64,000 nt of DNA from Catenulispora sp. MAP5-51 (GCF_041261205.1 NZ_JBGCCH010000028.1:1-64000), one strand, 5' to 3'. Shown: positions 52,106-62,371, counted from the first letter of the stretch. Numbers and translations: made by a program. The notes: generated from the sequence alone by a model not told the origin.

Positions 52106-52837
52106 ATGACCCCGGAACCGGAGGCCAGGACGGCCGTGGACCGGGCGTTCACCGGCATCCGCCGGATGATCGCCGACGGCCGGCTGGGCCCGGGCGCGCG
52201 CCTGCCGCTGGAAGGAGAGCTCTGCGAAGAGCTGGAAGTCTCGCGCGGCTCGCTGCGTGAGGCAGTGCGGATGCTGGCCGCGCTGCACATCGTCGAACCG
52301 CGGCACGGCTCCGGCACCTACGTCTCCAGCCTTGAGCCCGCGGAGATCATCGGCAGCCTGTCCCTGACCGTCGAGCTGCTGCCGCCCGCGGGACTGCTGG
52401 AGCTGTACGAGATCCGGCGCGTCCTGGAGTCCTACGTCGCCGGCCAGGCCGCGGCCCGCCTGACCCGCGAGGCCGAGCGCAAGCTGTTCAGCCTGATGGA
52501 GGCCATGGAGGCCATCGAGGAGCCCTTCACCCCGGAAGCCCTCGACCTGCACTACCGCCTCGACTTCGAGTTCCACTCGATCATCGCCCAGACCGGCGGC
52601 AACACCGCACTGGAGTCCCTGCTCGCCGTCTTCCGCGGCCGCGCCCGGGCCTACCAGGTGTTCGAGCTCCCCGAGGGCCCGTCCATCAAGCACCGCAGCG
52701 ACGAGGAGCACCGCGCGATCGCCACCGCCCTGGCCGACCGCGACCCCGCCTCCGCGGCCCACCACGCCGCCGAGCACGTCGCCCACACCGAGCGGTGGCT
52801 CAGGATCCTGGTGGACCCGGCACGCAGACCGGCTTAA
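52106..52837 (+). CDS. FadR-subfamily GntR transcriptional regulator
   Basis: Encodes 243 residues. The GntR winged helix-turn-helix (about 10-75) includes [25 protein letters not shown]. The FCD ligand-binding domain (about 90-235) has the Asp/His metal-type residues in [14 protein letters not shown] and [10 protein letters not shown]. It should respond to a small carboxylate or sugar-derived ligand. The ATG at 52106 has AGGGAG 7-8 nt upstream. Three matching palindromes upstream indicate that it controls itself and the divergent aminotransferase-ABC-GH36 operon. The stop overlaps that of the convergent peptide ATPase gene (TTAA, 52834-52837). Confidence 0.87.
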   Translation: MTPEPEARTAVDRAFTGIRRMIADGRLGPGARLPLEGELCEELEVSRGSLREAVRMLAALHIVEPRHGSGTYVSSLEPAEIIGSLSLTVELLPPAGLLELYEIRRVLESYVAGQAAARLTREAERKLFSLMEAMEAIEEPFTPEALDLHYRLDFEFHSIIAQTGGNTALESLLAVFRGRARAYQVFELPEGPSIKHRSDEEHRAIATALADRDPASAAHHAAEHVAHTERWLRILVDPARRPA

Positions 52838-53880
52838 GCCGTTTCTTGGGGCGCCGTGTAACCCGGCTGCTGTGTCAGGAGCGGCGCCGGAAAGTGGCAC
52901 GCCACCTCGTGCCCCACCGCAGATCCCGCGACCTGCACGAGCGGCGGCGCCTCGGCGCCACAGACCTCCGCCGCCTTCGGGCAGCGGGTGCGGAACGGGC
53001 AGCCCGAGGGCGGGTTCAGCGGGCTGGGCACGTCGCCGACCAACCTGATGCGCTCGTGCTTGGGCTCGGCGCCGTCGTCCAACTCCGGGACCGCCGACAG
53101 CAGCGCCTGGGTATATGGGTGCTGCGATGCGCTGTAGAGGGTGTCGCGGTCGGCGACCTCCACGATCCGGCCCAGGTACATCACCGCGACGCGCTGGCTG
53201 ACCTGGCGGACCACGGCCAGGTCGTGGGCGATGAAGACGAACGCGATGCCCAGGTCCCGTTGCAGGCGTCGCAGGAGGTTGACGACCTGTGCCTGGATGG
53301 AGACGTCGAGGGCTGACACCGGTTCGTCGGCGACGATCAGCTCCGGCTCCGTGGCCAGGGCGCGGGCCACGCCGATCCGTTGGCGTTGGCCGCCGGAGAA
53401 CTCGTGCGGGTAACGGTGCACATGTGCCGGGTCCAGGCCCACGGTCTCCAGGAGCTCGGCCACGCGGTTGCGGCGGCCGGCCTTGGAGCCGATGCGCAGC
53501 GATTCCAAAGGCGCGGCGATGATGTCGCCGACCGTGTGCCGCGGGTTCAGGGAGGCGTAAGGGTCCTGAAAAACCATCTGGATCTTGCCGCGAAGCGGTG
53601 CCAGCTCCCGGCGGTCAGCGTGGGTGATGTCCTGGCCGGCGTAGCGGACGTGGCCCGCGGTCGGCTCCAGCAGCCGGGTGACCAGGCGGCCGGTGGTGGA
53701 CTTGCCGCAGCCGGATTCGCCGACCAGTCCCAGGGTCTGGCCGCGGGCCACAGCGAAGGACACGCCGTCCACGGCCTTCACCGCGCCGGCGTGGCGCGGG
53801 ATCAGCAGCCCGCGCCGGACCGGGAAGTGTTTGGCCAGGCCTGCGACGTCGAGCAGCGGGGCATCGGGTGCGGTGGCCAT
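52834..53880 (-). CDS. Oligopeptide ABC transporter ATP-binding protein (DppF/OppF type)
   Basis: Encodes 348 residues: Walker [13 protein letters not shown] signature [10 protein letters not shown], Walker B LIVADEP and a switch His in FIAHDL. The C-terminal oligopeptide-transporter extension has the Cys cluster seen in DppF/OppF proteins ([14 protein letters not shown]), which may bind an Fe-S centre. It is the last gene of the peptide operon; its ATG overlaps the DppD-type gene by one base (TGATG). Confidence 0.9.
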   Translation of the reverse strand: MATAPDAPLLDVAGLAKHFPVRRGLLIPRHAGAVKAVDGVSFAVARGQTLGLVGESGCGKSTTGRLVTRLLEPTAGHVRYAGQDITHADRRELAPLRGKIQMVFQDPYASLNPRHTVGDIIAAPLESLRIGSKAGRRNRVAELLETVGLDPAHVHRYPHEFSGGQRQRIGVARALATEPELIVADEPVSALDVSIQAQVVNLLRRLQRDLGIAFVFIAHDLAVVRQVSQRVAVMYLGRIVEVADRDTLYSASQHPYTQALLSAVPELDDGAEPKHERIRLVGDVPSPLNPPSGCPFRTRCPKAAEVCGAEAPPLVQVAGSAVGHEVACHFPAPLLTQQPGYTAPQETA

Positions 53881-54971
53881 CAGAGGGTGTTCCGTTCAGC
53901 AGCGTGTTCAGCAGCGTGTTCAATGACGTCGTCCTTAGCAGCGCGTTCAGTGGTCCGCTCCAGGGCAAGGTGGCAGGCCCTGGACCGGCCGTCGGCCGAG
54001 CCGGGCGCGAGCAGCGGAACGACGGTCGCGCACCGGTCGCCGGCGACCCGATCCCGCTGCTCACACCGAGGATGGAACGCGCATCCGCTCGGCGGATCGA
54101 GCAGGTTCGGCGGGCTCCCGGCGATCGGGACGAGTTCGGCGTCCGGGTCGCCGGCCAACGTCGGGACGGAGCGCAACAAGCCGGACGTGTAAGGGTGCTC
54201 AGGCGCCGCCAGCACCTGCGCGGCCGGGCCGTTCTCGACGCAACGGCCCGCGTACATCACCATCACGTCGTGCGCCACGCCGGCCACCACGCCGAGATCG
54301 TGCGTGATCAGCAGGATCGCCAGCTGCGACTCGGCCTGGAGCTCGGTCAGCAGCTCCAGGATCTGGGCCTGCACCGTGACGTCGAGCGCCGTCGTCGGCT
54401 CGTCGGCGATCACCAGCTCCGGCTCCCCCATCAGCGCCATGGCGATCATGACGCGCTGCCGCATGCCCCCGGAGAACTCGTGCGGGTACTCCTCGACCCG
54501 GCGGCCGGGGTCCGGGATGCCGACGCGCGCGAGCATGTCCACCGCCCGGACCTTGGCCTGCCGCCGGCTCGCGCCGGTCCGGCGCCGATAGCCGTCAGTG
54601 AGCTGATACTCCACCGTGTGGTACGGCGACAGCGCGGTCAGCGCGTCCTGGAACACCATCGCGATCCGCGAGCCCCGGTAGGACGCCATCGCGCGCTCGT
54701 CCAGGCCCGCGAGGTCGACCCCGTCGAACTCGATCCGGCCGCCGACCTCGGTCCGGCGCCGATCGTGCAGGCCCAACAACGCCAGGCCGGTGGCGCTCTT
54801 GCCGGAGCCGGACTCCCCCACCACCGCGAGCGTCCGACCGCGCCGCACCTGGAAACTCAGACCATTGACCGCCTGGACCGTCCCGCTTTCGGTCCGGAAC
54901 CGGATGCCCAGATCCTCGACCTCGAGCAGCGGAGCACCAACCGCATCGACTAGTTCGTGCGCGATACCCAT
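53880..54971 (-). CDS. Oligopeptide ABC transporter ATP-binding protein (DppD/OppD type)
   Basis: Encodes 363 residues: Walker [10 protein letters not shown], signature [10 protein letters not shown], Walker B LVIADEP and switch His in LITHDLG. The C-terminal Cys-containing extension ([12 protein letters not shown]) is typical. The last 25 residues are Ala/Glu/His-rich and come from short 12-bp direct repeats (53890-53925), a probable recent tail extension. It overlaps genes on both sides by one base (TGATG). Confidence 0.9.
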   Translation of the reverse strand: MGIAHELVDAVGAPLLEVEDLGIRFRTESGTVQAVNGLSFQVRRGRTLAVVGESGSGKSATGLALLGLHDRRRTEVGGRIEFDGVDLAGLDERAMASYRGSRIAMVFQDALTALSPYHTVEYQLTDGYRRRTGASRRQAKVRAVDMLARVGIPDPGRRVEEYPHEFSGGMRQRVMIAMALMGEPELVIADEPTTALDVTVQAQILELLTELQAESQLAILLITHDLGVVAGVAHDVMVMYAGRCVENGPAAQVLAAPEHPYTSGLLRSVPTLAGDPDAELVPIAGSPPNLLDPPSGCAFHPRCEQRDRVAGDRCATVVPLLAPGSADGRSRACHLALERTTERAAKDDVIEHAAEHAAERNTL

Positions 54972-55945
54972 CAGAGCCTCACTCGGGGATCGATGAACGC
55001 GTAGCAGAGGTCGACCGCGACGTTGCACAGGACGATGAAGGCCGCCGCGACCAGCACGGTCCCGGTGATCATCGGCAGGTCCAGGTCGGTCACCGAGGAG
55101 ACGGCCAGCTGCGCGATGCCGTGGATGTTGAACGTGGTCTCGGTGATCACGGCGCTGCCCAGGAACAGCCCGAGATCCAGGCCGAACTGTGTGAGCACCA
55201 GCGTCATCGCGCCGCGCCAGGCATAGCGCAGGTGCACCACGCGCGGCGGCAGGCCTTGCGCGCGAGCGGTCCGGACGTATTCCTGAGACTCGGCCTCGAT
55301 CATCGAGGAGCGGGTGAAGCGCACATAGGTCGCCGCGCTGACCACCGCCAGCGTCGCCCAGGGCAGGATCATCCCGCCGAACCACTTGCCGGGGTCCGCG
55401 GTGATCGGGTTGTAGCCGGGCTGCGGCAGCACCGCGAACTCGTCCACCAGCAGGTACCGCGCGACGATGCCCACGAAGTAGACCTGCATCGAGGACCCGA
55501 CGAGCGCGATCGCGGTGAGCCGTTTGTCCAGGGCCTGGCCCCGGCGCAGCGCGGCGATGACGCCCAGCCCGACGCCGACCGTCAGGATCAGGGCCGAGGC
55601 GCCGACGGCCAGGGACAGCGTCGCCGGGAAGCGGTCGGCCAGCGTGGAGGTCACCGCCTCGTGGTTCACGAACGAGTAGCCCAGGCACGGCGCCGCACAC
55701 CAGGTCGGGCCGTAGTGCCGGCCGGCGACGATGCCGTGCACGAACTGCCAGTACTGCTCCCACAGCGGCCGGTCCACGCCGAGGTTGTGGCGGATCGCGG
55801 CCAGCGTCTGCGGGGTGCAGGTCTTGCCGCAGGACAGCCGGGCGGGGTCCGAGGGCAGAGCGAAGAACAGGAAGAACGTGACCGCGCTGATCGCGAACAG
55901 GATCAGCACCGCTCCCAGTCCCCGCCGGAGGATGAATCCGAACAC
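54971..55945 (-). CDS. Oligopeptide ABC transporter permease (DppB/OppB type)
   Basis: Encodes 324 residues with six membrane helices and the EAA loop EYVRTARAQGLPPRVVHLRY. The first external loop is enlarged and contains four cysteines (SCGKTC, WCAAPC) that could form disulphides, an uncommon detail. It lies 30 bp after the peptide-binding lipoprotein gene and overlaps the DppD-type gene by one base. Confidence 0.9.
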   Translation of the reverse strand: MFGFILRRGLGAVLILFAISAVTFFLFFALPSDPARLSCGKTCTPQTLAAIRHNLGVDRPLWEQYWQFVHGIVAGRHYGPTWCAAPCLGYSFVNHEAVTSTLADRFPATLSLAVGASALILTVGVGLGVIAALRRGQALDKRLTAIALVGSSMQVYFVGIVARYLLVDEFAVLPQPGYNPITADPGKWFGGMILPWATLAVVSAATYVRFTRSSMIEAESQEYVRTARAQGLPPRVVHLRYAWRGAMTLVLTQFGLDLGLFLGSAVITETTFNIHGIAQLAVSSVTDLDLPMITGTVLVAAAFIVLCNVAVDLCYAFIDPRVRL

Positions 55946-55975
55946 GGTTTGCTCCAGGTCGAGGGGATCGGACGG

Positions 55976-57730
55976 CTACTTGACGTAGACGTCGAGCGGG
56001 TAGCAGGTCCCGATGAACCCGGTGTGCACTCCCCCGAGCCCCGGGCCGTAGAGCGAGACCTGGCGGACGTCGACCCACGGGATCACCGGCACCGACTGCA
56101 TGATCTTCTTGTCCAGCGCACCCCACGCCGTGTTCTGCTGGCCCAGATCGGTCAGACCCTGGATCCGGTCGATCTCGGCGTTCACCCCGGCATCGTTGAA
56201 CAGCGAGTTGTTGCCGCCGCCGTCGGTGATCTGCCGCCCGTCGAACAGCGGCGGGATCACCGAGGAGGCACTGGGCCAGTCCGGACCCCAGCCGCCCCAG
56301 TAGACATCGAACTGGTTGTCGACCTTCTGGGTCTCGTCGTAGTAGTTCTTGGAGCTGATCGCCTTGGTGACGACGTTGAACCCGGCCTTATCAAGGGCCT
56401 GCGACACCGCGACAGCCGCCTGCTGCCAGACCGGATCCTCGGAGTAGGCGAACACGATCGTCGGATGCGGGTTCGAACTCTGGGCCAGCAACGCCTTGGC
56501 CTTGTCCGGATCACCGGTGGCGGGGACGCCATACAGGTCGTAGTCCTGGTAGCCGTTGGTCACCGGCGACAAGATGGTGTTGGTGTAGTCCCCATAGATC
56601 GGCCCACCGAACAGCTGCCGCACCTGCTGACGCGGGAAGGCCTCCAGCAGCGCCTGCCGGACCTTGACGTCGGTGACGCGCTTCGTATTGATGTTGAAGA
56701 ACTCCGAGAAGGGCGTCACCTGGTTGACCAGCCGTGCCTTGAGGCTGGGATCGCCGTTCACCTGGCTGGCCAGATCCGCCCCGATCGAGACCTTGAAGGT
56801 CATGGCAGTACGGTCCGGCCCATTGGCCGCCATGAGCCGCTGGTTGATGTCGACCTCCTGCGCCCCGAACTCGAACTGCCACTGGTCCGGATAGGCATGC
56901 CGCACCGGATCGGTGGCCGCGTCCCAGTAGGGATTGCGCGCGAGAACCATGCCCTTGTCAACATCATGACTGACAATCCGATACGGCCCCGACGAGAACG
57001 GATGCTGGTCAAAGGCCGCCTTGGTGTCCTTGTCCTTCGGGACCGGGCTGTAGGACTGCATGGCCAGCGCGAACGGGAAGTCCTCGTGCACCGAGGCCAG
57101 GTGGAAGACGATGGTCTGCGCATCAGGGGTCTGAATCGCCGACAGGTCCTGACCGCCCCAGGGCCCGGAGTAGACGCTGGAGTAGTCATCCTTGCCCGTC
57201 AGCCACATCTGCAGGTACTGCGGGCCTCCGGACAGCTCCTTCTGGAAGGTGCGCTCGATGCCGTACTTGACGTCCTGGGCGGTGATCGGGCTACCGTCCT
57301 CGTACTTGAGACCAGCCTTCAAATGATACGTCCACGTCTTGCCATCGGAACTACTCCCGGTGCCGGTCGCCAAGTCCCCGACCAGCTTCGTGGTGCTCCC
57401 CACCTGCTGATAGCTGGTCAGCTGCCGGGTCAGCAGCAGGTCGGCGGTCTGATTCGTCGACGACCAGACCCGCGCCGGGTCCAGGTGGCTGAAGTCAGAG
57501 ACCTGGAGCACCGTGACGGTGCCCCCTGACTTGGACCCCGGCACCGCCGGATCGGGCCCGGTGGAGTCGGCCGCCGTCCCGATCGCCACCGACTGCTTGG
57601 CCACGGCTTGCGCCGCCGGCTCAGCCGAACCGCCCTTCTTACCGGACGCCGAGCACCCGGTGCCGACCGTCAGGGTGCCGAGCACCACGAGCGCGAGCAC
57701 AGCCCGCGACCGGTTCCTGGATATGGACAT
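55976..57730 (-). CDS. Peptide ABC transporter solute-binding lipoprotein
   Basis: Encodes 584 residues. The signal peptide ends in a lipobox (LTVGTGC), so it is membrane-anchored outside the cell. The mature part is family 5 (DppA/OppA-like), with the SDFSHLDPARVW start and WTYHLKAGLKYEDGSPI motif. The ATG at 57730 has AAGGGGA 7 nt upstream; a GTG five codons earlier is less well placed. It lies between the two permease genes, whereas binding-protein genes more often come first. Confidence 0.9.
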   Translation of the reverse strand: MSISRNRSRAVLALVVLGTLTVGTGCSASGKKGGSAEPAAQAVAKQSVAIGTAADSTGPDPAVPGSKSGGTVTVLQVSDFSHLDPARVWSSTNQTADLLLTRQLTSYQQVGSTTKLVGDLATGTGSSSDGKTWTYHLKAGLKYEDGSPITAQDVKYGIERTFQKELSGGPQYLQMWLTGKDDYSSVYSGPWGGQDLSAIQTPDAQTIVFHLASVHEDFPFALAMQSYSPVPKDKDTKAAFDQHPFSSGPYRIVSHDVDKGMVLARNPYWDAATDPVRHAYPDQWQFEFGAQEVDINQRLMAANGPDRTAMTFKVSIGADLASQVNGDPSLKARLVNQVTPFSEFFNINTKRVTDVKVRQALLEAFPRQQVRQLFGGPIYGDYTNTILSPVTNGYQDYDLYGVPATGDPDKAKALLAQSSNPHPTIVFAYSEDPVWQQAAVAVSQALDKAGFNVVTKAISSKNYYDETQKVDNQFDVYWGGWGPDWPSASSVIPPLFDGRQITDGGGNNSLFNDAGVNAEIDRIQGLTDLGQQNTAWGALDKKIMQSVPVIPWVDVRQVSLYGPGLGGVHTGFIGTCYPLDVYVK

Positions 57731-57777
57731 GAGTGTCCCCTTCACTATTTATCAGACAGTGGATTCACCGACCGCAC

Positions 57778-58815
57778 TCAGCGGTCAGAAGGCGCCAGAG
57801 CATCGCGCACCGAGTCCCCGAGCAGGTTGAACGCGACGACGAAGATCAGAATCGCGACACCCGGCACGAGCATGTACGTGATGTCGGACAGGTACACCTC
57901 GGCCCCGCGATGGATCATGCGCCCCCAGTCCGGCGTGGGCTCATCGATCCCCGCGCCGAGAAACGACAGCGCGGCCTCGGCCGTGACATAGGCGGGCACC
58001 GACAACGAGGCCGACACCAGAATCGGCGTCCACAGATTGGGAAGCAGCTCCCTGACGATGACCCGCCGGGGCGAGGCCCCACCGATCCGCGCCGCCTCCA
58101 CGAACTCCCGCGTCCGCAACGAGATCACCTGCCCCCGCAACAACCGCGCCACCGGCGCCCACCCGAACGCCGACAGCACCACCACCAACGTCACCACCCG
58201 CATCCACGTCGGCGTCTGCCGATCAGCGGACACGAACAACGACTGCACCACCGGCACGAACGCGATGATGAACAACGTCGAGGGAAACGACAGCGCGACA
58301 TCCACCACCCGACTGATCCCGAAGTCGAGCCACCCGCCGGCATACCCGGCGACCAGCCCGACAGCGGTCCCCAGCACAGTGATGATCAGCACCACCGCCA
58401 ACGCGATGAGCAAGGAGGTCCGAATGCCATAAACCAGCTGGGTGAAGACATCACGCCCCAGCCCCGGCTCCAACCCCAGCCAGAACCGCCCACTGACACC
58501 GCCCAGCGCACCGGTCGGGTAGCCGTAGTCATCAAGCAGACCGGGCTCATTCTGACCATACGTCGTGTAAGGATCCTTACCATAAACGGCACTGATCAGC
58601 GGAGCCGCCAAAGCGACGACGAAGAACAGGCCGACCACAACCCCAGCCACCACACCAGTACGGTCGGCACGAAACCGCCGCCAGGCCAACGCAGCCGGCG
58701 TACGCGCCACGGCCACAACCGGCACAACGCCCGGCACACTGTGATCGAGGGCTGCGGAACCGGCCGTGACACCGGTGAGGTCCATCTCGGGACCATCCAT
58801 CCTTGAACTGGTCAT
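57778..58815 (-). CDS. Oligopeptide ABC transporter permease (DppC/OppC type)
   Basis: Encodes 345 residues. A cytoplasmic tail of about 40 residues precedes an N-terminal helix typical of DppC, then five more helices and the EAA loop EFVEAARIGGASPRRVIVRE. Here it is the first gene of the operon; GGAG lies 8 nt before the ATG. Gene order (C, binding protein, B, D, F) is unusual. The region upstream is the gene-free zone at 58816-59606. Confidence 0.9.
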   Translation of the reverse strand: MTSSRMDGPEMDLTGVTAGSAALDHSVPGVVPVVAVARTPAALAWRRFRADRTGVVAGVVVGLFFVVALAAPLISAVYGKDPYTTYGQNEPGLLDDYGYPTGALGGVSGRFWLGLEPGLGRDVFTQLVYGIRTSLLIALAVVLIITVLGTAVGLVAGYAGGWLDFGISRVVDVALSFPSTLFIIAFVPVVQSLFVSADRQTPTWMRVVTLVVVLSAFGWAPVARLLRGQVISLRTREFVEAARIGGASPRRVIVRELLPNLWTPILVSASLSVPAYVTAEAALSFLGAGIDEPTPDWGRMIHRGAEVYLSDITYMLVPGVAILIFVVAFNLLGDSVRDALAPSDR

Positions 58816-59606
58816 GCGGTGGCTCCGTGGGCAGATCGCGCGGCGGAAGAAGCCCGGCCTATAGCGGGAACCGAGCGTGGAATGTGATTCATCGCCACCG
58901 TCAAGCGGCGTGGAAGAAAGCTCTCATCCGCCCGACGCGGAACACAACGTCTACGGCGATAGAGAAATAGCAGTCCGGCGATAACATCCCGCACGCAAAG
59001 GCGAGCGAAAACGCCGAAGGCCACAGCGGGGGGTTTGTTCCGGGTCCCCCGCCGCGTCGACGGGCGAAGCCAAGCTGGCCGGTCCGGTGGTGTCAAGCCG
59101 CACGTTTCGCGACCAAAAGCAGCGTGTGGTCCGGCTTTACACCACCGGACCGGCCTGCTTCCGTCAGGCGGCGACGCGGCGGGGGACCCGGAACACTGGC
59201 GACCACAAGCAGCACCGCCGGCGAGCCACGCGGCGCCACCACGCACGAAGACAAAGCCGAACAGTCGCGGGCCGCCGGTTGCAGGAAGTCCGCAGGGGGC
59301 GCCCCCCGCTGTAGAGCACCCGCCGGAGGCACCTGCCTTTGATCTTAGGCACCCACCAAACGCGGCAGACGGCCGCCAGACCAAACGCGTGCGCAGTGAC
59401 TCGGACCGGTGCGCGGTCGTGAACACGGGAACCGCCGGCCGCCAGCGCGAAATGAGTGGCTCACCCGAACTGCGCCACCAGCGGATCCCGTAAACCGTGC
59501 GCGAAGCCGTAGAGAAACGCCTTTAAGGCCCGAAGACCAGCAGCACGCTAGCCACCCACTCAAGTCAGCAGCACACCGACCAGCAGCACGCCAACTAACA
59601 GCACCC
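58816..59606. other. Gene-free interval rich in repeats
   Basis: Open frames exist on both strands but have no good ribosome-binding site and run through inverted and direct repeats, so I call no gene. It contains the 158-bp inverted repeat (59037-59194), a GGGGGCGCCCCC palindrome (59295-59306) and several CAGCAGCAC copies (about 59538-59600). The promoter of the peptide operon must lie in the part nearest 58816. Confidence 0.5.
59037..59194. repeat. 158-bp interrupted inverted repeat
   Basis: The outer arms (59037-59059 and 59172-59194) pair perfectly over 23 bp. The inner arms (59077-59100 and 59132-59155) pair over 24 bp with one mismatch. Unpaired 16-17-base segments lie between them and about 31 bases form the centre. 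A related word, GCGACCAAAAGCAGC (59109-59123), recurs with one change as GCGACCACAAGCAGC near 59199. It could be a MITE-like element or specify a structured RNA. Confidence 0.65.
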
Positions 59607-60578
59607 CTACCTCGGCACCGTGTTATAAGTCCGAGCCGCCCACTCCCGCAGATGCGGCGCGGACGCCGTCAGCTCCCGGTACGCCGCGACCGCCGACCGG
59701 TACAGCGCGTCCACGACCTCGTCGCACACCGCCCCCACGCGCCATGCGAGCAGGTACCGGCACCACAGTGGCGTCCCGGTCAGGGGCTTGACCACCACCC
59801 CCTCGGTGGCGGCGAACGTCGCCTGGACCACGCCCACGCCGAGCCCCTCGGCGATCATCGCGTGCAACTGGCCGCGGTCGCCGAGGAACTCGTGGACGGT
59901 CGACGGCTGGAAGCCTGCGACCTGGCAGGCCGTGTAGAACACGCCGGGCCAGCCGGCGCCGTCGTCGGGGGTCACGAACCAGGCGGCGTCCGTCAGCTCC
60001 GTGAGGTCGACCTCCATCCGGTGCGCGAGCGGGTGGCCCGCCGACATCGCGACGAAGCTCGGCTCGGTGACGATCCCCCGGTGCGCCACCGTCGGCGAAT
60101 GCCGCAGCTCCTGGCCTGGATAGTCGACGGCGATCGCCACGTCCACGTCGCCGTCCTCCAGCATGCCGACGATCTGCGCCGAGGAGTAGACGCTGCTCAC
60201 GGTCACCGTGTGATCCGGCGCCGCGCCCCGGAACCGGACCAACAGCCCCGGCAGCATCGGCGTGTTGGTGACCGCGAGTGTCAGAACCCCGGCTCCCCCG
60301 CCCGCCCCCGCCCCCGAACGCACATCGCGCGGCCCCATGGCCTCCACCCGAGCCACAACATCCCGCGCCTGAGCCACCACCTCCGCCCCGAAAGGCGTCG
60401 GCTCCACCCCGGCGCTACTGCGCTCGAACAACGGCTCCCCGAAGTACTGCTCGATCCGCTGAAGTTGCGTAGTCAGCGCCGGCTGCGAATACCCCTGCGA
60501 CACCGCCGCACGCCGCAAACTCCCGGTATCGGCAATAGCGCACAACGCCCGCAGATGCCGGATCTCCAGCCGCCCCAT
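59607..60578 (-). CDS. LysR-family transcriptional regulator
   Basis: Encodes 323 residues. The helix-turn-helix (about 5-62) includes GSLRRAAVSQGYSQPALTTQLQRIE. The effector domain follows a Gly-rich linker (SGAGAGGGAG). The ATG has GGGGAGGGG close upstream. It lies 98 bp beyond the stop of a secreted peptidase gene on the same strand, separated by two tandem 25-bp repeats containing TATAAT-like boxes. Targets may be the peptide operon downstream or the peptidase genes; that is inference. Confidence 0.87.
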   Translation of the reverse strand: MGRLEIRHLRALCAIADTGSLRRAAVSQGYSQPALTTQLQRIEQYFGEPLFERSSAGVEPTPFGAEVVAQARDVVARVEAMGPRDVRSGAGAGGGAGVLTLAVTNTPMLPGLLVRFRGAAPDHTVTVSSVYSSAQIVGMLEDGDVDVAIAVDYPGQELRHSPTVAHRGIVTEPSFVAMSAGHPLAHRMEVDLTELTDAAWFVTPDDGAGWPGVFYTACQVAGFQPSTVHEFLGDRGQLHAMIAEGLGVGVVQATFAATEGVVVKPLTGTPLWCRYLLAWRVGAVCDEVVDALYRSAVAAYRELTASAPHLREWAARTYNTVPR

Positions 60579-60631
60579 AAGTCCCCTCCCCTATTGAAAT
60601 CGGTCGGTGTTATAGCGCGGCTGGAGAACTG

Positions 60632-60681
60632 TTATAGAAACAAGTGAGCGCTCAGATTATAGAAACGAGTGAGCCCTCAGA
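60632..60681. repeat. Two tandem 25-bp direct repeats upstream of lysR
   Basis: Copies at 60632-60656 and 60657-60681 match at 23 of 25 positions. On the minus strand each contains GAGSGCTCACT followed by TTTCTATAA, with -10-like TATAAC and TATAAT. The second copy overlaps the stop codon of the peptidase gene. They probably duplicate a promoter or binding site for the LysR gene. Confidence 0.65.
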
Positions 60682-62371
60682 GCCGACCCACAACAGCTTC
60701 CGGATCATTCGCCGGAGTGCGCGGGGTCACCGACCCCGAAACCGCCGCCCCAGCCTTCGCCGCATCCGCCCCCTGCGCCGCCTTCGCCACACTCGGCGTC
60801 GGATCGATATACGAAGGCGTCGGATCCGCCTCAGGCGCACAGGCCTTCGCCACAAAACCCTTCCCCGACGGCATCGTCCCGTCCCGCAGGTACGCGACGA
60901 ACGTGTCGTCCAGACACGAGTCCCCATGGAACAGAATCTCGTGGAAGCTCCCACCGTTCTGCACCACCAGCTTCGAACTCGGCAGCGCCTCATGCATCGC
61001 GACCGCACCGGCGTACGGCGTCGCCGGATCCTCCGTGGCCTGGAACAGCAACACCGGCGGCAACCCCTTGCCCGTGATCGGCAACCGGCCGGCCGTGTTC
61101 CCCTGATACGGCCAGAACATGCAAGCCGCGTTGTACCACATGTTGTTATACGTATAGAAAGGCGCGACCGCGTTCACCGCCGCCTGATCCTTCTGCCAGT
61201 ACTGCCAGTCCCGCGGCCAGGCGTTCTCAGTGCACTGCACCGCGTTGTAGGCCGGGAACGTCCCGTCATCCGCCCCCGGTGCGGCGTACCGGTTGTACGC
61301 GATGTTCAGCGGCCGGGTGTCGTGGTTGACCAGGTAGCCCGACAGCACCGTCGCCATCCGGGGCCACCGCAGGAAGTTGTACCCACCCCCATAGAACGTG
61401 TCCTCGAACTCGGCCGGCCCGATCTTCCCCGGCGCCGGCGAAGCGTCGACCGGGTTGGTCCGCAGATCCGCCTCAACCGCGTTGTAGTTCTTGATCACGG
61501 CATCAGCAGTAGTGCCGAGGTGATAGACGCTGTCCGCCTTGGCCGTCCACTCCGCGAACGCCTCGAAACGCTGCTGATGCTCCTTGTCCTGCAGAACGTT
61601 GTGGTCGTACCACGTGATCGTCGGCCCGACGATGCTGTCCAGCACCATGCGCCGCACATGCGAGGGGAACAGCTGCCCATACGTCGAGCCGAGCGAAGTC
61701 CCCCACGATCCCCCATAGAACGAGATCTTCGAGACCCCCAACGCCCGCCGAATACTGTCCAGATCCCGCGCGTTGTCCACGGTCGTCATGTGCGGCAGCA
61801 GCCAGCTCCAGTTCGCCGCGCAGTCGGCGGCGTACTTCGCGTCCTTCTCCAGCCACGCCTGGGACGTCCCCTGCGACACCTGGTAGTCCGGACGCTCCCC
61901 GTCGAAGTAGTGCGCGTCGCAGGTCACATGCGGATCGCTGGCGTTGGTCCCGCGCGGGTCGAAGCCGATCCAGTCGTATTCGGAGGCCACGTCGGCCGGC
62001 ATCTGGCCGGCGATATACGCCGGCATCCACAGGCCGCTGTCCCCAGGTCCACCCGGGTTCAGCAGGATCGGCCCCTGCTGCTTGTCCTTCGGCGCGGTGG
62101 CCGGCAGCCGGTTCAGCTTGATCTTGATCTTCTGGCCGTGCGGCTTGCTGTAGTCCACGGGGACCTCCAGCATGGCGCACTGGAGCGCGGGCGTCGTCGG
62201 GTCGTCGCACGAGGTCCAGTCCAGCGCGCCCTGGCCGGTGTCGTGCGCGACGGCGGCCTCGAGCGCGGACTCGGCCGCGGTCTCCGGGCTCGTCGGCGCC
62301 GCCGACGCCGGTACGGCGCACACGGCCGCGACGGCCGCCGCGGCGGTGACTATGACAATGGTCTTCTTCAT
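60677..62371 (-). CDS. Secreted tripeptidyl aminopeptidase-like alpha/beta hydrolase
   Basis: Encodes 564 residues. A short signal peptide (about 1-24) is followed by an S33-type alpha/beta hydrolase resembling Streptomyces tripeptidyl aminopeptidase (Tap/SlpD group): oxyanion loop NPGGPGDSG, nucleophile in YGGSWGTSLG, acid Asp in ATEDPATPY and His in GGSFHEILF. A C-terminal Tap-like region and a Pro/Ala-rich tail complete it. It should release short peptides outside the cell. It follows the prolyl-iminopeptidase-like gene by 6 bp on the same strand. Confidence 0.85.
   Translation of the reverse strand: MKKTIVIVTAAAAVAAVCAVPASAAPTSPETAAESALEAAVAHDTGQGALDWTSCDDPTTPALQCAMLEVPVDYSKPHGQKIKIKLNRLPATAPKDKQQGPILLNPGGPGDSGLWMPAYIAGQMPADVASEYDWIGFDPRGTNASDPHVTCDAHYFDGERPDYQVSQGTSQAWLEKDAKYAADCAANWSWLLPHMTTVDNARDLDSIRRALGVSKISFYGGSWGTSLGSTYGQLFPSHVRRMVLDSIVGPTITWYDHNVLQDKEHQQRFEAFAEWTAKADSVYHLGTTADAVIKNYNAVEADLRTNPVDASPAPGKIGPAEFEDTFYGGGYNFLRWPRMATVLSGYLVNHDTRPLNIAYNRYAAPGADDGTFPAYNAVQCTENAWPRDWQYWQKDQAAVNAVAPFYTYNNMWYNAACMFWPYQGNTAGRLPITGKGLPPVLLFQATEDPATPYAGAVAMHEALPSSKLVVQNGGSFHEILFHGDSCLDDTFVAYLRDGTMPSGKGFVAKACAPEADPTPSYIDPTPSVAKAAQGADAAKAGAAVSGSVTPRTPANDPEAVVGRL

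Noticed and set aside
58812-59426. Open minus-strand frame of about 200 codons in the gene-free zone
   Set aside because: It runs through the long inverted repeat, has no ribosome-binding site and shows no domain; the composition is that of translated repeats.
59035-59493. Open plus-strand frame of about 150 codons in the same zone
   Set aside because: Same repeats read on the other strand; Pro/Ala/His/Arg-rich without family resemblance.
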